A stretch of 64,000 nucleotides of DNA, taken from the NCBI RefSeq assembly GCF_028548455.1, contig NZ_JAQQLF010000009.1:1-64000 (forward strand). Reading direction: 5' to 3'. The position numbers were made by a program, and so were the translations under genes. Position 1 is the stretch's first letter, and each line of letters opens with the position of its first letter. Positions 25,716-35,862 of this stretch are shown piece after piece. A model generated the notes under the pieces. That model saw only the letters and a list, made by a program, of their open reading frames with translations, had not been told where the DNA came from and made no database searches. The DNA comes from Vogesella aquatica (GTDB lineage Bacteria > Pseudomonadota > Gammaproteobacteria > Burkholderiales > Chromobacteriaceae).

Positions 25716-26924
25716 ATGAACACGCACGCATCCGCCCCCGAGCGCCTGATCTGGCTACTTGCCGCCCTGGTCGCATTCGGCCCGCTATCGATCGATCTCT
25801 ACCTGCCTGCGCTGCCGGCCATTGCGGCCAACCTGCACGCACCGGTCGGGCTGATCCAGCTGACCATCGGCGGCTTTCTGGGCGGGTTCTGTCTGGGCAT
25901 GTTGCTGTACGGCCCGCTGTCCGACCGCTACGGCAGACGGCCGGTGCTGCTGTTTGGCATCTCGCTCTACCTGCTGGCCAGCCTGGCTTGCATGTTGGCC
26001 GCAAGCGGCGAGCAGCTGGTTGCGCTGCGCGTGATACAGGGCATCGGTGGCGGCGCCGGCAGTGTGCTGGGCCGGGCCATGGTGCGCGACCTGTTTCCAC
26101 TGGCACGCGCAGCCCAGGTGCTGTCTACCTTGCATCTGGTCACCATGATCGCTCCCCTGCTGGCCCCGCTACTCGGCGGCCTGCTGCTGCAATGGGCTGG
26201 CTGGCGCAGCCTGTTTCTGGCGCTGACGATCTTTGCCGCGCTGATCCTGTTGCGGGTCGCCTTGCGCCTGCCGGAAACCCACCCGCCAGCACAGCGCCAT
26301 AGCGCCGGCTTGGCTAACGCGTTTCTGGCTTACCGGTCGGTACTGGCTTGCCGCCACTCGCTAGGTTATCTGCTGGCGCTGGGCCTGACATTCGGCGCGA
26401 TGTTTGCGTACATCACCGGCTCGCCGTTTGTGTACATCCATTACTTCGGCGTGCCGGCACAACACTACGGCTGGCTGTTCGGGCTCAACATCGTCGCCGT
26501 CATCGCCTTCACCTGGCTGAACAAGCGCCTGGCCATACACAGCAACGCCGACACCTTGCTGCAGTGGCAGACCGGCGCCATCGCCGTCGCAGGCGCGGCC
26601 TTGTGGCTGGCGGGTGCCGGTTCGCTAACGGCAGTCGTCCTGCCGCTGCTGGTCAGCGTTGGCCTCACCGGCTCGGTGGGCGCCAATTGCATGGCCAGGC
26701 TGCTGCAACAGCACGCCAGCCGGGCAGGCGCCGCCATGGCGCTGGCCGCCAGCGGCCAGTTTGCCGCGGGCATGCTGGCCAGCGCTGCCGTAGCCCGGCT
26801 GCACGACGGTACCCCGGCCGCCATGTGCTTGGTGATTGCCCTGTGCGGTACCGGTGCCTGGCTGAGCCTGCAACTTCAACGTCTGGCGACGCCCGCGTCG
26901 TCAGCCACGTCTACCCCCATGTGA
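25716..26924 (+). CDS. Bcr/CflA-type MFS transporter within the 4-HPA operon
   Basis: A 402-residue inner-membrane protein of 12 segments. The Bcr/CflA (DHA1) pattern is clear: FGPLSIDLYLPALPAIAANL (first helix), MLLYGPLSDRYGRRPVLLFG and RVIQGIGGGAGSVLGRAMVRDLF. These proteins are usually exporters of drugs or metabolites. It begins 11 bases after hpaF with no clear ribosome binding site, so translation is probably coupled. E. coli has the importer HpaX in its cluster; no HpaX-like gene is seen here, so this protein may relieve build-up of a toxic intermediate, or act as the transporter. It carries two GTTGGCCGCA-word copies. Confidence 0.8.
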   Translation: MNTHASAPERLIWLLAALVAFGPLSIDLYLPALPAIAANLHAPVGLIQLTIGGFLGGFCLGMLLYGPLSDRYGRRPVLLFGISLYLLASLACMLAASGEQLVALRVIQGIGGGAGSVLGRAMVRDLFPLARAAQVLSTLHLVTMIAPLLAPLLGGLLLQWAGWRSLFLALTIFAALILLRVALRLPETHPPAQRHSAGLANAFLAYRSVLACRHSLGYLLALGLTFGAMFAYITGSPFVYIHYFGVPAQHYGWLFGLNIVAVIAFTWLNKRLAIHSNADTLLQWQTGAIAVAGAALWLAGAGSLTAVVLPLLVSVGLTGSVGANCMARLLQQHASRAGAAMALAASGQFAAGMLASAAVARLHDGTPAAMCLVIALCGTGAWLSLQLQRLATPASSATSTPM

Positions 26925-26933
26925 GCACCCACC

Positions 26934-28406
26934 ATGACACAGAGCAACTTGTTGCAAGACCCCGGCCTGCTGCGTAACCAGGCCTTCATCAACGGCGAAT
27001 GGGTAGCCGGCGACCACGGCTCCCGTTTTACCGTGCACAACCCGGCCACCGGCGACGTGCTGGCCGAGGTGGCCTCGCTGGGCAGTGCCGAGACCCGTCG
27101 AGCAATCGAAGCGGCCGAAGCAGCCCTGCCCGCCTGGCGCAACCTGCCGGCAAAGCAACGCTCGCAGATCTTGCGTCGCTGGTTCGAGCTGATGATGCAG
27201 CACCAGGAAGACCTGGCGCAGTTGCTCAGCCTGGAGCAAGGCAAACCGCTACCGGAAAGCCGTGGCGAGATTGCCTACGGGGCCAGCTTCATCGAATGGT
27301 TTGCCGAAGAAGCCAAACGCGCTTACGGCGATGTGATTCCCAGCCCGGCGACAGACCGTCGGCTGGTCACGCTGAAGCAGCCCATCGGCGTGGTGGCGGC
27401 GATCACCCCGTGGAACTTCCCCAATGCCATGATCACCCGCAAGGTGGGCCCGGCACTGGCGGCCGGTTGTACCGTGGTAGTGAAGCCGGCGGCCGAAACC
27501 CCCTTGTCGGCGCTGGCCATGGCCGTGCTAGCAGAGCGTGCCGGCGTGCCGCGCGGCGTACTCAATATCGTTACCGGCGACCGCGCCAGCGAGATCGGTG
27601 CCGAGCTGACCCGCCACCCGGCGGTACGCAAGCTGTCGTTTACCGGCTCCACCCGGATCGGCAAATTGCTGATGGAACAGTGCGCCGGCACAGTCAAAAA
27701 ACTGGGGCTGGAACTGGGCGGCAACGCCCCGTTCATCGTCTTCGACGACGCCGACCTGGACGCCGCTGTGCAGGGCGCCATGGCCAGCAAATTCCGCAAT
27801 ACCGGCCAGACCTGCGTCTGCGCCAACCGCATCCTGGTACAGGACGGGGTGTACGACGCGTTTGCCGCCAAGTTGGCCGCAGCGGTCAGCCAGATGGCGG
27901 TAGGCCCGGCCCACAGCGGGCAAGTACAGCAAGGCCCGCTGATCAATGCCAAGGCGGTGGCCAAGGTAGCCGAGCACGTCAACGATGCGGTCAGCCAGGG
28001 CGCCCGCGTGCTGACTGGCGGCGCGCCGCACGCGCTGGGGGGCAACTTCTATCAGCCGACGGTGCTGACCGAGGTTACCGAGCACATGCTAGTGGCGCAC
28101 GAAGAAACCTTCGGCCCGCTGGCACCGCTGTTCCGCTTCAAGGACGAGGCGGATGCCATCCGTCTGGCCAATGCCACCGAGTTCGGTCTGGCGGCCTATT
28201 TTTACAGCCGTGACGTTGGCCGCATCTGGCGCGTGGCCGAGGCCATCGAAGCCGGCATGGTGGGCATCAACGAAGGGCTGATTTCTACCGAGGTCGCCCC
28301 CTTCGGCGGCATCAAACAGTCCGGGCTGGGCCGGGAAGGCTCCAAGTACGGTCTGGAAGACTTCATGGAAATCAAATACCTGTGCTTCGGCGGCCTGGAC
28401 CGCTAA
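26934..28406 (+). CDS. gabD: Succinate-semialdehyde dehydrogenase
   Basis: A 490-residue aldehyde dehydrogenase with GabD features: QAFINGEWV, SFIEWFAEEAKRAYGDVIPSP, GVVAAITPWNFPNAMITRKVGPALAAG, the general base Glu in LELGGNAPF, the catalytic Cys in RNTGQTCVCANR, and the end APFGGIKQSGLGREG. It oxidises succinate semialdehyde, which HpaI releases together with pyruvate, and so links the pathway to the TCA cycle. It sits between the transporter and hpaH in the operon, 10 bases after the former. Confidence 0.9.
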   Translation: MTQSNLLQDPGLLRNQAFINGEWVAGDHGSRFTVHNPATGDVLAEVASLGSAETRRAIEAAEAALPAWRNLPAKQRSQILRRWFELMMQHQEDLAQLLSLEQGKPLPESRGEIAYGASFIEWFAEEAKRAYGDVIPSPATDRRLVTLKQPIGVVAAITPWNFPNAMITRKVGPALAAGCTVVVKPAAETPLSALAMAVLAERAGVPRGVLNIVTGDRASEIGAELTRHPAVRKLSFTGSTRIGKLLMEQCAGTVKKLGLELGGNAPFIVFDDADLDAAVQGAMASKFRNTGQTCVCANRILVQDGVYDAFAAKLAAAVSQMAVGPAHSGQVQQGPLINAKAVAKVAEHVNDAVSQGARVLTGGAPHALGGNFYQPTVLTEVTEHMLVAHEETFGPLAPLFRFKDEADAIRLANATEFGLAAYFYSRDVGRIWRVAEAIEAGMVGINEGLISTEVAPFGGIKQSGLGREGSKYGLEDFMEIKYLCFGGLDR

Positions 28407-28444
28407 ACCGTTAACGCCACAGACCTCACCCACAGAGAGACCTC

Positions 28445-29248
28445 ATGCTTAGCCAAGACATCATCGAACAGACTGCCCGCCGCTTGCACCAAGCCGAGCA
28501 GGACCGCCAGCAGATTCGCCAGATTTCGCTGGAGTACCCGGACATCACCATTGAAGACGCTTACGCCATCCAGCGCTGCTGGGTAGACATGAAACTGGCC
28601 GAAGGCCGCGTGGTAAAAGGCCACAAGATCGGGCTGACTTCCCGCGCCATGCAGATGTCGTCGCAAATCGACGAGCCGGATTACGGCACCTTGCTGGATG
28701 ACATGTTCTTCAATGACGGGGCCGACATCCCTACCAGCCGCTTCATCGTGCCGCGCGTCGAGGTGGAGCTGGCTTTCATTCTGGGCAAGGAACTGAAAGG
28801 CCCGAACATCACCCTGTTCGACGTCTACAACGCCACCGAATACGTGATTCCGGCGCTGGAAATCATCGATGCCCGCAGCCAGTCCATCGACCCGGCCAGC
28901 GGCCGCCCACGCAAGGTGTTCGACACCATCTCCGACAATGCGGCCAACGCCGGCGTGGTGATGGGCGGCCGCCCCATCCGGCCGTCCGAACTGGACCTGC
29001 GCTGGGTATCAGCCCTGATGTACCGCAACGGCGTGATTGAAGAATCCGGCGTAGCCGCGGCCGTACTGAACCACCCCGCCAATGGGGTGGCCTGGCTGGC
29101 CAACAAACTGGCACCGTTCGACGTTAGCCTGAAGCCGGGCCAGGTGATTCTGGGCGGCTCGTTTACCCGCCCGGTGGCCGCACGACCGGGGGATACCTTT
29201 CATGTGGATTACGGCCCGCTGGGTGCCATCAGCTGCCGCTTTGTCTAG
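28445..29248 (+). CDS. hpaH: 2-oxo-hept-3-ene-1,7-dioate hydratase
   Basis: A 267-residue protein, the exact length of E. coli HpaH, of the fumarylacetoacetate-hydrolase-like hydratase group. It has [49 protein letters not shown] (metal-site Glu residues), [10 protein letters not shown] and [17 protein letters not shown]. It hydrates the HpaG product to 4-hydroxy-2-ketoheptanedioate. A GAGAGACCTC sequence precedes the ATG; hpaI starts 12 bases after its stop. Confidence 0.93.
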   Translation: MLSQDIIEQTARRLHQAEQDRQQIRQISLEYPDITIEDAYAIQRCWVDMKLAEGRVVKGHKIGLTSRAMQMSSQIDEPDYGTLLDDMFFNDGADIPTSRFIVPRVEVELAFILGKELKGPNITLFDVYNATEYVIPALEIIDARSQSIDPASGRPRKVFDTISDNAANAGVVMGGRPIRPSELDLRWVSALMYRNGVIEESGVAAAVLNHPANGVAWLANKLAPFDVSLKPGQVILGGSFTRPVAARPGDTFHVDYGPLGAISCRFV

Positions 29249-29260
29249 CAGGAGACCACG

Positions 29261-30064
29261 ATGCAAAACCCGCACAACCGCTTCAAGGCCGCACTGAAGG
29301 CCGGCGAGGTCCAGATTGGCCTGTGGCTGGGCCTGGCCGATGCCTACTGTGCCGAACTGCTGGCCGGCGCCGGCTTCGACTGGCTGCTGATCGACGGCGA
29401 GCACGCCCCCAACGAACTGCAGGGCATGCTGGCCCAACTGCAGGCCATTGCCCCCTACCCCAGCCACCCGATCGTGCGCCCGGTCTGGAACGACCCGGTG
29501 CGCATCAAGCAGATCCTGGATATCGGTGCACAAACCCTGTTGCTACCCATGGTGCAAAGCGCTGCCGAAGCCGAGCAAGCCGTGGCCGCAACGCGTTACC
29601 CGCCGCACGGTATCCGCGGCGTGGGTAGCGCATTGGCCCGGGCCTCGCGCTGGAACCGTATTCCCGACTACCTGCACGCCTGCGAGCAGGAGATCTGCGT
29701 ACTGGTGCAGATCGAGACCCGAGCCGGCCTGGCCGCGCTGGATGCGATAGCTGCCACCGAAGGCGTGGATGGCGTGTTCATCGGCCCGGCCGACCTTTCT
29801 GCCGACATGGGTTACCTGGGTCAGCCGACGCACCCGGCAGTCCAGGCCGCCATCGAAGATGCTATCCGTCGCATCCGTGCCCACGGCAAGGCACCCGGCA
29901 TCCTGATGGCGGATGAGAAGCTGGCACGTCATTACATTGCGCTGGGGGCGCAATTCGTGGCGGTCGGCGTAGACACCACCTTGCTGGCACGCAGCGCCGA
30001 AGCGCTGGCTGCCCGCTACCGCGATACGCTCGCGCCAGCACCCCAGGCCAGCAGCGTGTACTGA
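29261..30064 (+). CDS. hpaI: 4-hydroxy-2-oxoheptanedioate aldolase
   Basis: A 267-residue class II (metal-dependent) aldolase of the HpcH/HpaI family. [30 protein letters not shown] is the substrate/metal region; the metal ligands are the Glu in QIETRAGL and the Asp in [16 protein letters not shown]. It cleaves the HpaH product to pyruvate and succinate semialdehyde. It is the last gene of the long operon, followed by two hairpins. Confidence 0.93.
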   Translation: MQNPHNRFKAALKAGEVQIGLWLGLADAYCAELLAGAGFDWLLIDGEHAPNELQGMLAQLQAIAPYPSHPIVRPVWNDPVRIKQILDIGAQTLLLPMVQSAAEAEQAVAATRYPPHGIRGVGSALARASRWNRIPDYLHACEQEICVLVQIETRAGLAALDAIAATEGVDGVFIGPADLSADMGYLGQPTHPAVQAAIEDAIRRIRAHGKAPGILMADEKLARHYIALGAQFVAVGVDTTLLARSAEALAARYRDTLAPAPQASSVY

Positions 30065-30068
30065 ACCC

Positions 30069-30096
30069 GGCAAGCCGGTATCTGCACCGGCTTGCC
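30069..30096 (+). terminator. Hairpin after hpaI
   Basis: 11-bp stem GGCAAGCCGGT / ACCGGCTTGCC with a 6-base loop just after the hpaI stop. No U-run follows, so it may be an RNA 3'-end stabiliser ahead of the stronger terminator at 30162. Confidence 0.6.
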
Positions 30097-30161
30097 TGCT
30101 GCCTCCCCGTGGCAGCGTCACTGACAACGGATGGCCGTTGTTCGCAGGTGCTTCCTCTTTT

Positions 30162-30187
30162 TACCGGCCTCGAGCCGGTATTTTTTT
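30162..30187 (+). terminator. Rho-independent terminator of the hpaG-I operon
   Basis: 7-bp stem TACCGGC / GCCGGTA, 5-base loop, then seven T. It separates the nine-gene operon from the hydroxylase genes. Confidence 0.85.
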
Positions 30188-30280
30188 GCCCGTTTTTCAC
30201 CGTGTATCGAACGATGCTTCCAGGGTGCCCCACTCAATCAAAAAACGATGAAAAGTACAAATTTACACCCGAAAGTTACA

Positions 30281-30309
30281 TTTCAACCGCGATTGACGCT
30301 CCGCATAAT
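30281..30309 (+). promoter_or_regulatory. Candidate promoter of the hydroxylase operon
   Basis: TTTCAA (30281-30286), 17 bases, CATAAT (30304-30309), about 95 bp before the hydroxylase start. The weak -35 fits a promoter that needs an activator such as HpaA. No copy of the ATGTTAACTA box is present here. Confidence 0.45.
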
Positions 30310-30408
30310 GCAGTCACAGCCAACGCCACAGATAGCCGGCCCAACCCGGTAACGCCCGATACGGGCCAAGGCTGGCAAGACCACGACACATCATGGAGAG
30401 AGATGATC

Positions 30409-31578
30409 ATGAATAAGCACAATCCTTTGCTGGAAAAACTCCGTTCCATCCTGCCGGCTATTGCGGCCAACGCCCAGCGCGCAGAAGAAGAGCGCAAAGT
30501 ACCAGACGAAAACATCAGATTGCTGAAAAGCATCGGTATGCATCGCGCCTTCCAGCCCAAGCAATACGGTGGTCTGGAAATCTCCCTGCCCGAGTTTGCC
30601 GACTGCGTGGCCGCCCTGGCAGGCGCCTGCGGTGGCACCGCGTGGGCCTTCAGCTTGCTGTGCACCCACAGCCACCAGCTGGCCATGTTCTCGCCGCAGC
30701 TACAGCAAGAAGTCTGGGGCGAAAACCCGGACGCCACTGCCAGCAGCAGCATTGCCCCATTCAGCCAGATCGAAGAGGCCGATGGCGGCGTGTATCTGAG
30801 TGGCGAGATGGGCTGGAGCAGTGGTTGTGACCACGCCGAGTGGGCCATCGTGGGCATGCGCCGTAAGAACAGCGAAGGCGAGTTGGTCTACAGCTTTGGC
30901 GTCCTGCCGCGCAGCGACTACGAGATTCGCGACAACTGGTTCTCTATGGGCATGAAGGGCAGTGGCTCCAAAACACTGGTGATCCGCAACGCCTTCATCC
31001 CGAATCACCGTATCGAGGCGGCCAAAGACATGATGGAAGGCCGCTCCAGCGGCTTTGAGCTCTACCCGGACAGCGCCATTTTCTACACCCCGTACCGCCC
31101 CTACTTTGCCAGTGGCTTTGCCGCCATCAGCTTGGGCGTCGCAGAACGCATGCTGCAAGCGTTCAAGGAAAAAACCCAGAACCGTGTACGGGCCTACACC
31201 AGTGCCAGCGTTGGCACCGCCACCCCAGCCCTGATGCGCCTGGCTGAATCAACCCACCAAGTAGCGGCGGCACGTGCATTCCTGGAAAAAACCTGGCAAG
31301 ACCACGCCGAGCACGGCCGCCGTCACCAGTACCCCACGCGTGAAACCCTGACCTACTGGCGTACCAATCAGGCCTACGCCGTGAAGATGTGCATTGCCGC
31401 TGTCGACCGCCTGTTCGGTGCATCAGGCGCCGCTAGCTGGATGGAAGGGAATGAATTGCAGCGTCTGTTCCGCGACTCCCACATGACCGGTGCCCACGCC
31501 TATACCGACTACGACGTCTGCGCCCAGATTCTGGGGCGTGAGCTGATGGGGCTGGAACCAGACCCGACCATGGTCTGA
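30409..31578 (+). CDS. 4-hydroxyphenylacetate 3-hydroxylase, oxygenase component (acyl-CoA-dehydrogenase-fold, C2 type)
   Basis: A 389-residue flavin-dependent monooxygenase of the acyl-CoA dehydrogenase fold, like the C2 component of the Acinetobacter enzyme, not the HpaB type of E. coli. It has MHRAFQPKQYGGLEISLPEFADCVAALAGACGGTAW, SSSIAPFSQIEEADGGVYLSG, KGSGSKTLVIRNAFIPNHR, and the end FRDSHMTGAHAYTDYDVCAQILGRELMG, where the His needed for hydroxylation is expected. It hydroxylates 4-HPA to homoprotocatechuate with reduced flavin supplied by the next gene. The ATG at 30409 is preferred (GGAGAGAG upstream); ATG 30403 is possible. Confidence 0.88.
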   Translation: MNKHNPLLEKLRSILPAIAANAQRAEEERKVPDENIRLLKSIGMHRAFQPKQYGGLEISLPEFADCVAALAGACGGTAWAFSLLCTHSHQLAMFSPQLQQEVWGENPDATASSSIAPFSQIEEADGGVYLSGEMGWSSGCDHAEWAIVGMRRKNSEGELVYSFGVLPRSDYEIRDNWFSMGMKGSGSKTLVIRNAFIPNHRIEAAKDMMEGRSSGFELYPDSAIFYTPYRPYFASGFAAISLGVAERMLQAFKEKTQNRVRAYTSASVGTATPALMRLAESTHQVAAARAFLEKTWQDHAEHGRRHQYPTRETLTYWRTNQAYAVKMCIAAVDRLFGASGAASWMEGNELQRLFRDSHMTGAHAYTDYDVCAQILGRELMGLEPDPTMV

Positions 31579-32580
<1,002 letters not shown>

Positions 32581-32589
32581 ACGAGACGG

Positions 32590-32614
32590 ACCATCACCTT
32601 GCAAAGGTGATGGT
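32590..32614 (+). terminator. Hairpin after the hydroxylase operon
   Basis: 11-bp stem ACCATCACCTT / AAGGTGATGGT with a 3-base loop, nine bases after the reductase stop. There is no clear U-run. Confidence 0.55.
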
Positions 32615-32639
32615 TCAGTCCAGTGAGACGGTAATCCCC

Positions 32640-32817
32640 CCGTTTTTAAGGGTAGTCAGAAGTAGAGCTGTGCCCAGTGGGCACAAAACGCGCCGAAATC
32701 CCAAAGGTCACGACAAAACAGCGTGCCCATTCAGCCCAAAGGTCAAAAAAACCTCATCAGGGATGTGCTGTGGGCACGGCTTAGGCACAGAAATGGGCAC
32801 AGAGGCCGGTCTGTGCC
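32640..32817. repeat. Cluster of GTGCCC/GGGCAC half-sites next to the right att repeat
   Basis: Within 180 bp there are six copies of GTGCCC or its complement (GTGCCCAGTGGGCAC, GCGTGCCCATT, GTGGGCACGG, ATGGGCACAG, CTGTGCCCAA). No gene is present. Such repeats beside a tRNA-borne att core look like arm-type binding sites of a tyrosine recombinase or excisionase. The left copy at 395-424 has a related but mutated stretch (GAGTAC in place of GGGCAC). Confidence 0.5.
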
Positions 32818-32960
<143 letters not shown>

Positions 32961-33056
32961 TCTGATGTGTTGAATAATATACAGTAACTATTGTTTCGTC
33001 AAGACTTATTTACTGTAATTATCAATTTGTTTTCCAGGCTGCTTTGCCGGAAATGA

Positions 33057-33082
33057 AAAAGCCAATCTTTCGATTGGCTTTT
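33057..33082. terminator. Terminator between the two tRNA-fMet genes
   Basis: Stem AAAAGCCAATC / GATTGGCTTTT with a 4-base loop, downstream of the second tRNA on the minus strand. Confidence 0.85.
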
Positions 33083-33090
33083 CGAAAACT

Positions 33091-33167
<77 letters not shown>

Positions 33168-33227
33168 ACAGAGAGGAGCAACTATATCTGTACTGCACTG
33201 CCGCGTCAAGCTTTTTACAAAAATAAC

Positions 33228-33413
33228 TCAGGCTGCCGTCTGTACGTAAGCGTTAGCCGGATACATGACGCTCTCTACACCTGCGGGTGTACGCATGGTC
33301 ACTTCGTAACGGCGGCCTACAGCACGCACGTCCATTACCTCGAAACGCAGCTCTTCACCTTTATCGGTGACTTCCAGGATGCTATGGCCTGGCTCTAGTT
33401 GGTTAATACGCAT
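33228..33413 (-). CDS. Small conserved-looking hypothetical protein
   Basis: A 61-residue protein, no signal peptide or membrane segment: MRINQLEPGHSILEVTDKGEELRFEVMDVRAVGRRYEVTMR-type sequence (shown here by its key parts HSILEVTDKGEELRF and GRRYEVTMRTPAGVESV). The pattern suggests a small beta-barrel. AAAAGGAAATAGACA precedes the ATG, and the third codon position looks coding. It stands alone upstream of the tRNA pair on the same strand. No family recognised. Confidence 0.65.
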   Translation of the reverse strand: MRINQLEPGHSILEVTDKGEELRFEVMDVRAVGRRYEVTMRTPAGVESVMYPANAYVQTAA

Positions 33414-33589
33414 TGTCTATTTCCTTTTCAGTTTTCATTCTTGTTATGAACTATTGGTAAAACAGCTTGAAGCTACAGCACACCATACACAGTGTCAAAG
33501 ACATTGACCATACGTAGGACTACGTGGTTCCCGTGTCATGTCAAACAGCTTAGCAGCGGCAAATGAACGCCGGATGACAGCCAAAAAAA

Positions 33590-33610
33590 ACGCCCCGCAA
33601 TGCGGGGCGT
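33590..33610 (-). terminator. Rho-independent terminator of metG
   Basis: Stem ACGCCCCGCA / TGCGGGGCGT with eight A upstream on the + strand, that is a U-run on the minus-strand transcript. It lies 24 bases after the metG stop. Confidence 0.9.
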
Positions 33611-33633
33611 TGTGGTGCAAATGGCGATACGGC

Positions 33634-35694
33634 TTAGCCTACACGCATGCCTGGCTGTGCACCGTCGTCGGTATCCAGCAGGAACAGGCCGCTGCTGTCG
33701 TCAGTGCCGGAGGCGCACACAATCATGCCTTGCGATACGCCAAAGCGCATCTTGCGTTCGGCCAGGTTGGCTACCACGATCACTTTGCGACCTACCAGCT
33801 TTTCCGGCTCCTGGTAGGCGGAACGGATGCCGGAGAAGATGTTGCGCTGTTCAAAGCCCAGGTCGATGGTGAACTGCAGCAGCTTGTCGGAGCCTTCCAC
33901 GAAGTTGCAGGCCAGTACCTTGCCCACGCGCAGATCCAGCTTGGCAAAGTCGTCGATCTTGATGGTGTCGGCCAGCGGCTCGTAGTTGGCCGCAGCGGCC
34001 GGTGCTTGTGCTTCCATGGTCTGTTTGTTCGCTTCGATGAGTTTGTCCACCAGCACCGGGTCGACGCGTTGCATCAGGTGCTGGTACGGCTTGATGGTGT
34101 GGCCCAGCAGCAGCTGGCCGGCGTCGGCCCACTGCAGCGGTGCCACGTCGAGGAAGGCCTCTACGTCTTGCGCCACTTTCGGCAGTACCGGTTTCAGGTA
34201 GATGGTGAGCAGGCGGAAGGCGTTGATCAGCACGGTGCACACTTCGTGCAGGCGCGCTTCCTGGCCTTCCTGCTTGGCCAGCTCCCACGGTTTGTTGGCG
34301 TCCACGTAGGCGTTCACCACGTCGGCAATGCCCATGATCTCGCGCAGCGCCTTGGCGTACTCGCGCGCTTCGAAGGCGGCGGCGATATTGTCGGCCTCGG
34401 CGGCGATATTGCCCAGCAGACGGGTTTCATCCTGCACGCTGTCGGCCAGCTTGCCGCCAAAGCGCTTGGTGATGAAGCCGGCGGCGCGGCTGGCGATGTT
34501 GACATACTTGCCGACAACATCCGAGTTCACGCGCGCCACGAAGTCACCCAGGTTCAGGTCGATGTCTTCGATGCGGCTGTTGAGCTTGCCGGCGATGTAA
34601 TAGCGCATCCACTCCGGGTTCAGGCCGCATTCCAGGTAGCTCTTGGCGGTGATGAAGGTGCCGCGCGACTTGGACATTTTCTGGCCGTCCACGGTAAGGA
34701 AACCGTGAGCGAATACGCCGGTAGGCACACGCATGCCGGAGAACTTCAGCGTAGCTGGCCAGAACAGCGCGTGGAAGTACAGGATGTCCTTGCCGATGAA
34801 GTGGTACATCTCGGTGCCGGTATCCGGCTTGAACCAGGCGTCGAAGTCCAGGTTCAGCTGGGCGCACAGCTTCTTGAAGCTGGCCATGTAGCCGATGGGC
34901 GCATCCAGCCAGACGTAGAAGTACTTGCCCGGCGCGTCAGGAATCTCGAAGCCGAAGTACGGTGCGTCACGGCTGATGTCCCAGTCCTGCAGGCCGCCGC
35001 CGATCCATTCGTTCATCTTGTTCAGCGATTCCGGCTGCAGGTGCGGCTGTACCACGCCGTCGGCACGGCGTGTATTGCCGCTGGTCCAGTCGCGCAGGAA
35101 ATCGGCGCACTCGCCCAGGCGGAAGAAGTAGTGCTCGGAGGTTTTCAGCACCGGCGTGGCACCAGACACCGCCGAGTACGGGTTCTTCAGCTCGGTGGGG
35201 TTGTAGGTGGCGCCGCACACTTCACAGTTGTCGCCATACTGGTCTTTGGCGCTGCATTTCGGGCACTCGCCCTTCACGAAGCGGTCCGGCAGGAACATCT
35301 GCTTTTCCGGGTCGAACAGCTGCTCGATGGTACGCGAGGTGATCTTGTTGTCGGCACGCAGCGCGCGGTACATCTGCTGCGCCAGTTCCTTGTTTTCCGG
35401 GCTGTTGGTGCTGTAGTAGCTGTCGTGGCCGATCAGGAAGCCCTGCGAGTCGGCTACGTGCAGCGCTTCTACCTCGGCAATCAGCTGCTCGGGAGTAATG
35501 CCGCGCTTCTCGGCTGCCAGCATGATAGGAGCGCCGTGGGTGTCGTCGGCACACACGTAGTAGCACTCGTGGCCGCGCATCTTCTGGAAGCGCACCCAGA
35601 TGTCGGTTTGGATCTGTTCGAGCATGTGGCCAAGGTGCAGCCCCGCGTTGGCGTAAGGCAGTGCACTGGTCACCAGAATCTTGCGTGTGGTCAT
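33634..35694 (-). CDS. metG: Methionyl-tRNA synthetase
   Basis: A 686-residue class I aminoacyl-tRNA synthetase. [21 protein letters not shown] carries the HIGH motif, the zinc knuckle is [17 protein letters not shown], and [10 protein letters not shown] is the KMSKS loop. The C-terminal 110 residues form a tRNA-binding (EMAP-II-like) domain ([31 protein letters not shown]). The start is placed at 35694 because [17 protein letters not shown] is the family N-terminus. It charges both tRNA-fMet copies nearby and elongator tRNA-Met. Contains one GTTGGCCGCA-word copy. Confidence 0.95.
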   Translation of the reverse strand: MTTRKILVTSALPYANAGLHLGHMLEQIQTDIWVRFQKMRGHECYYVCADDTHGAPIMLAAEKRGITPEQLIAEVEALHVADSQGFLIGHDSYYSTNSPENKELAQQMYRALRADNKITSRTIEQLFDPEKQMFLPDRFVKGECPKCSAKDQYGDNCEVCGATYNPTELKNPYSAVSGATPVLKTSEHYFFRLGECADFLRDWTSGNTRRADGVVQPHLQPESLNKMNEWIGGGLQDWDISRDAPYFGFEIPDAPGKYFYVWLDAPIGYMASFKKLCAQLNLDFDAWFKPDTGTEMYHFIGKDILYFHALFWPATLKFSGMRVPTGVFAHGFLTVDGQKMSKSRGTFITAKSYLECGLNPEWMRYYIAGKLNSRIEDIDLNLGDFVARVNSDVVGKYVNIASRAAGFITKRFGGKLADSVQDETRLLGNIAAEADNIAAAFEAREYAKALREIMGIADVVNAYVDANKPWELAKQEGQEARLHEVCTVLINAFRLLTIYLKPVLPKVAQDVEAFLDVAPLQWADAGQLLLGHTIKPYQHLMQRVDPVLVDKLIEANKQTMEAQAPAAAANYEPLADTIKIDDFAKLDLRVGKVLACNFVEGSDKLLQFTIDLGFEQRNIFSGIRSAYQEPEKLVGRKVIVVANLAERKMRFGVSQGMIVCASGTDDSSGLFLLDTDDGAQPGMRVG

Positions 35695-35744
35695 GGAGAA
35701 GCGTCCGGTGAAAGGTATTCGGTAAACCATCGATTATAACGACA

Positions 35745-35778
35745 AAGGTTGGCCGCGACAGTCATCGCGGCCAACCTT
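35745..35778. terminator. Hairpin made from two near-copies of the GTTGGCCGC word
   Basis: Perfect 14-bp stem AAGGTTGGCCGCGA / TCGCGGCCAACCTT, 6-base loop, between the mdfA stop and the metG start. The arms are inverted copies of GTTGGCCGCG, one base off the abundant decamer GTTGGCCGCA. It probably works as the mdfA terminator. Confidence 0.65.
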
Positions 35779-35862
35779 GTGAAATTACGCCGCCGCCGCA
35801 ACGCTAGCAGCGGGGTCAGCCAGGCGCTGGCCGCTGGCAGACAGGGCCAGCGGCCGCGCCGG

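Noticed and set aside
30291-30309. TTGACG followed by CATAAT before the hydroxylase as a sigma-70 promoter
   Set aside because: The spacer would be only 7 bases; TTTCAA at 30281 with 17 bases is the better pairing.
33538-35739. A 733-codon open frame on the + strand opposite metG
   Set aside because: Mirror frame of a GC-rich gene; no domain is recognisable and it overlaps metG fully.
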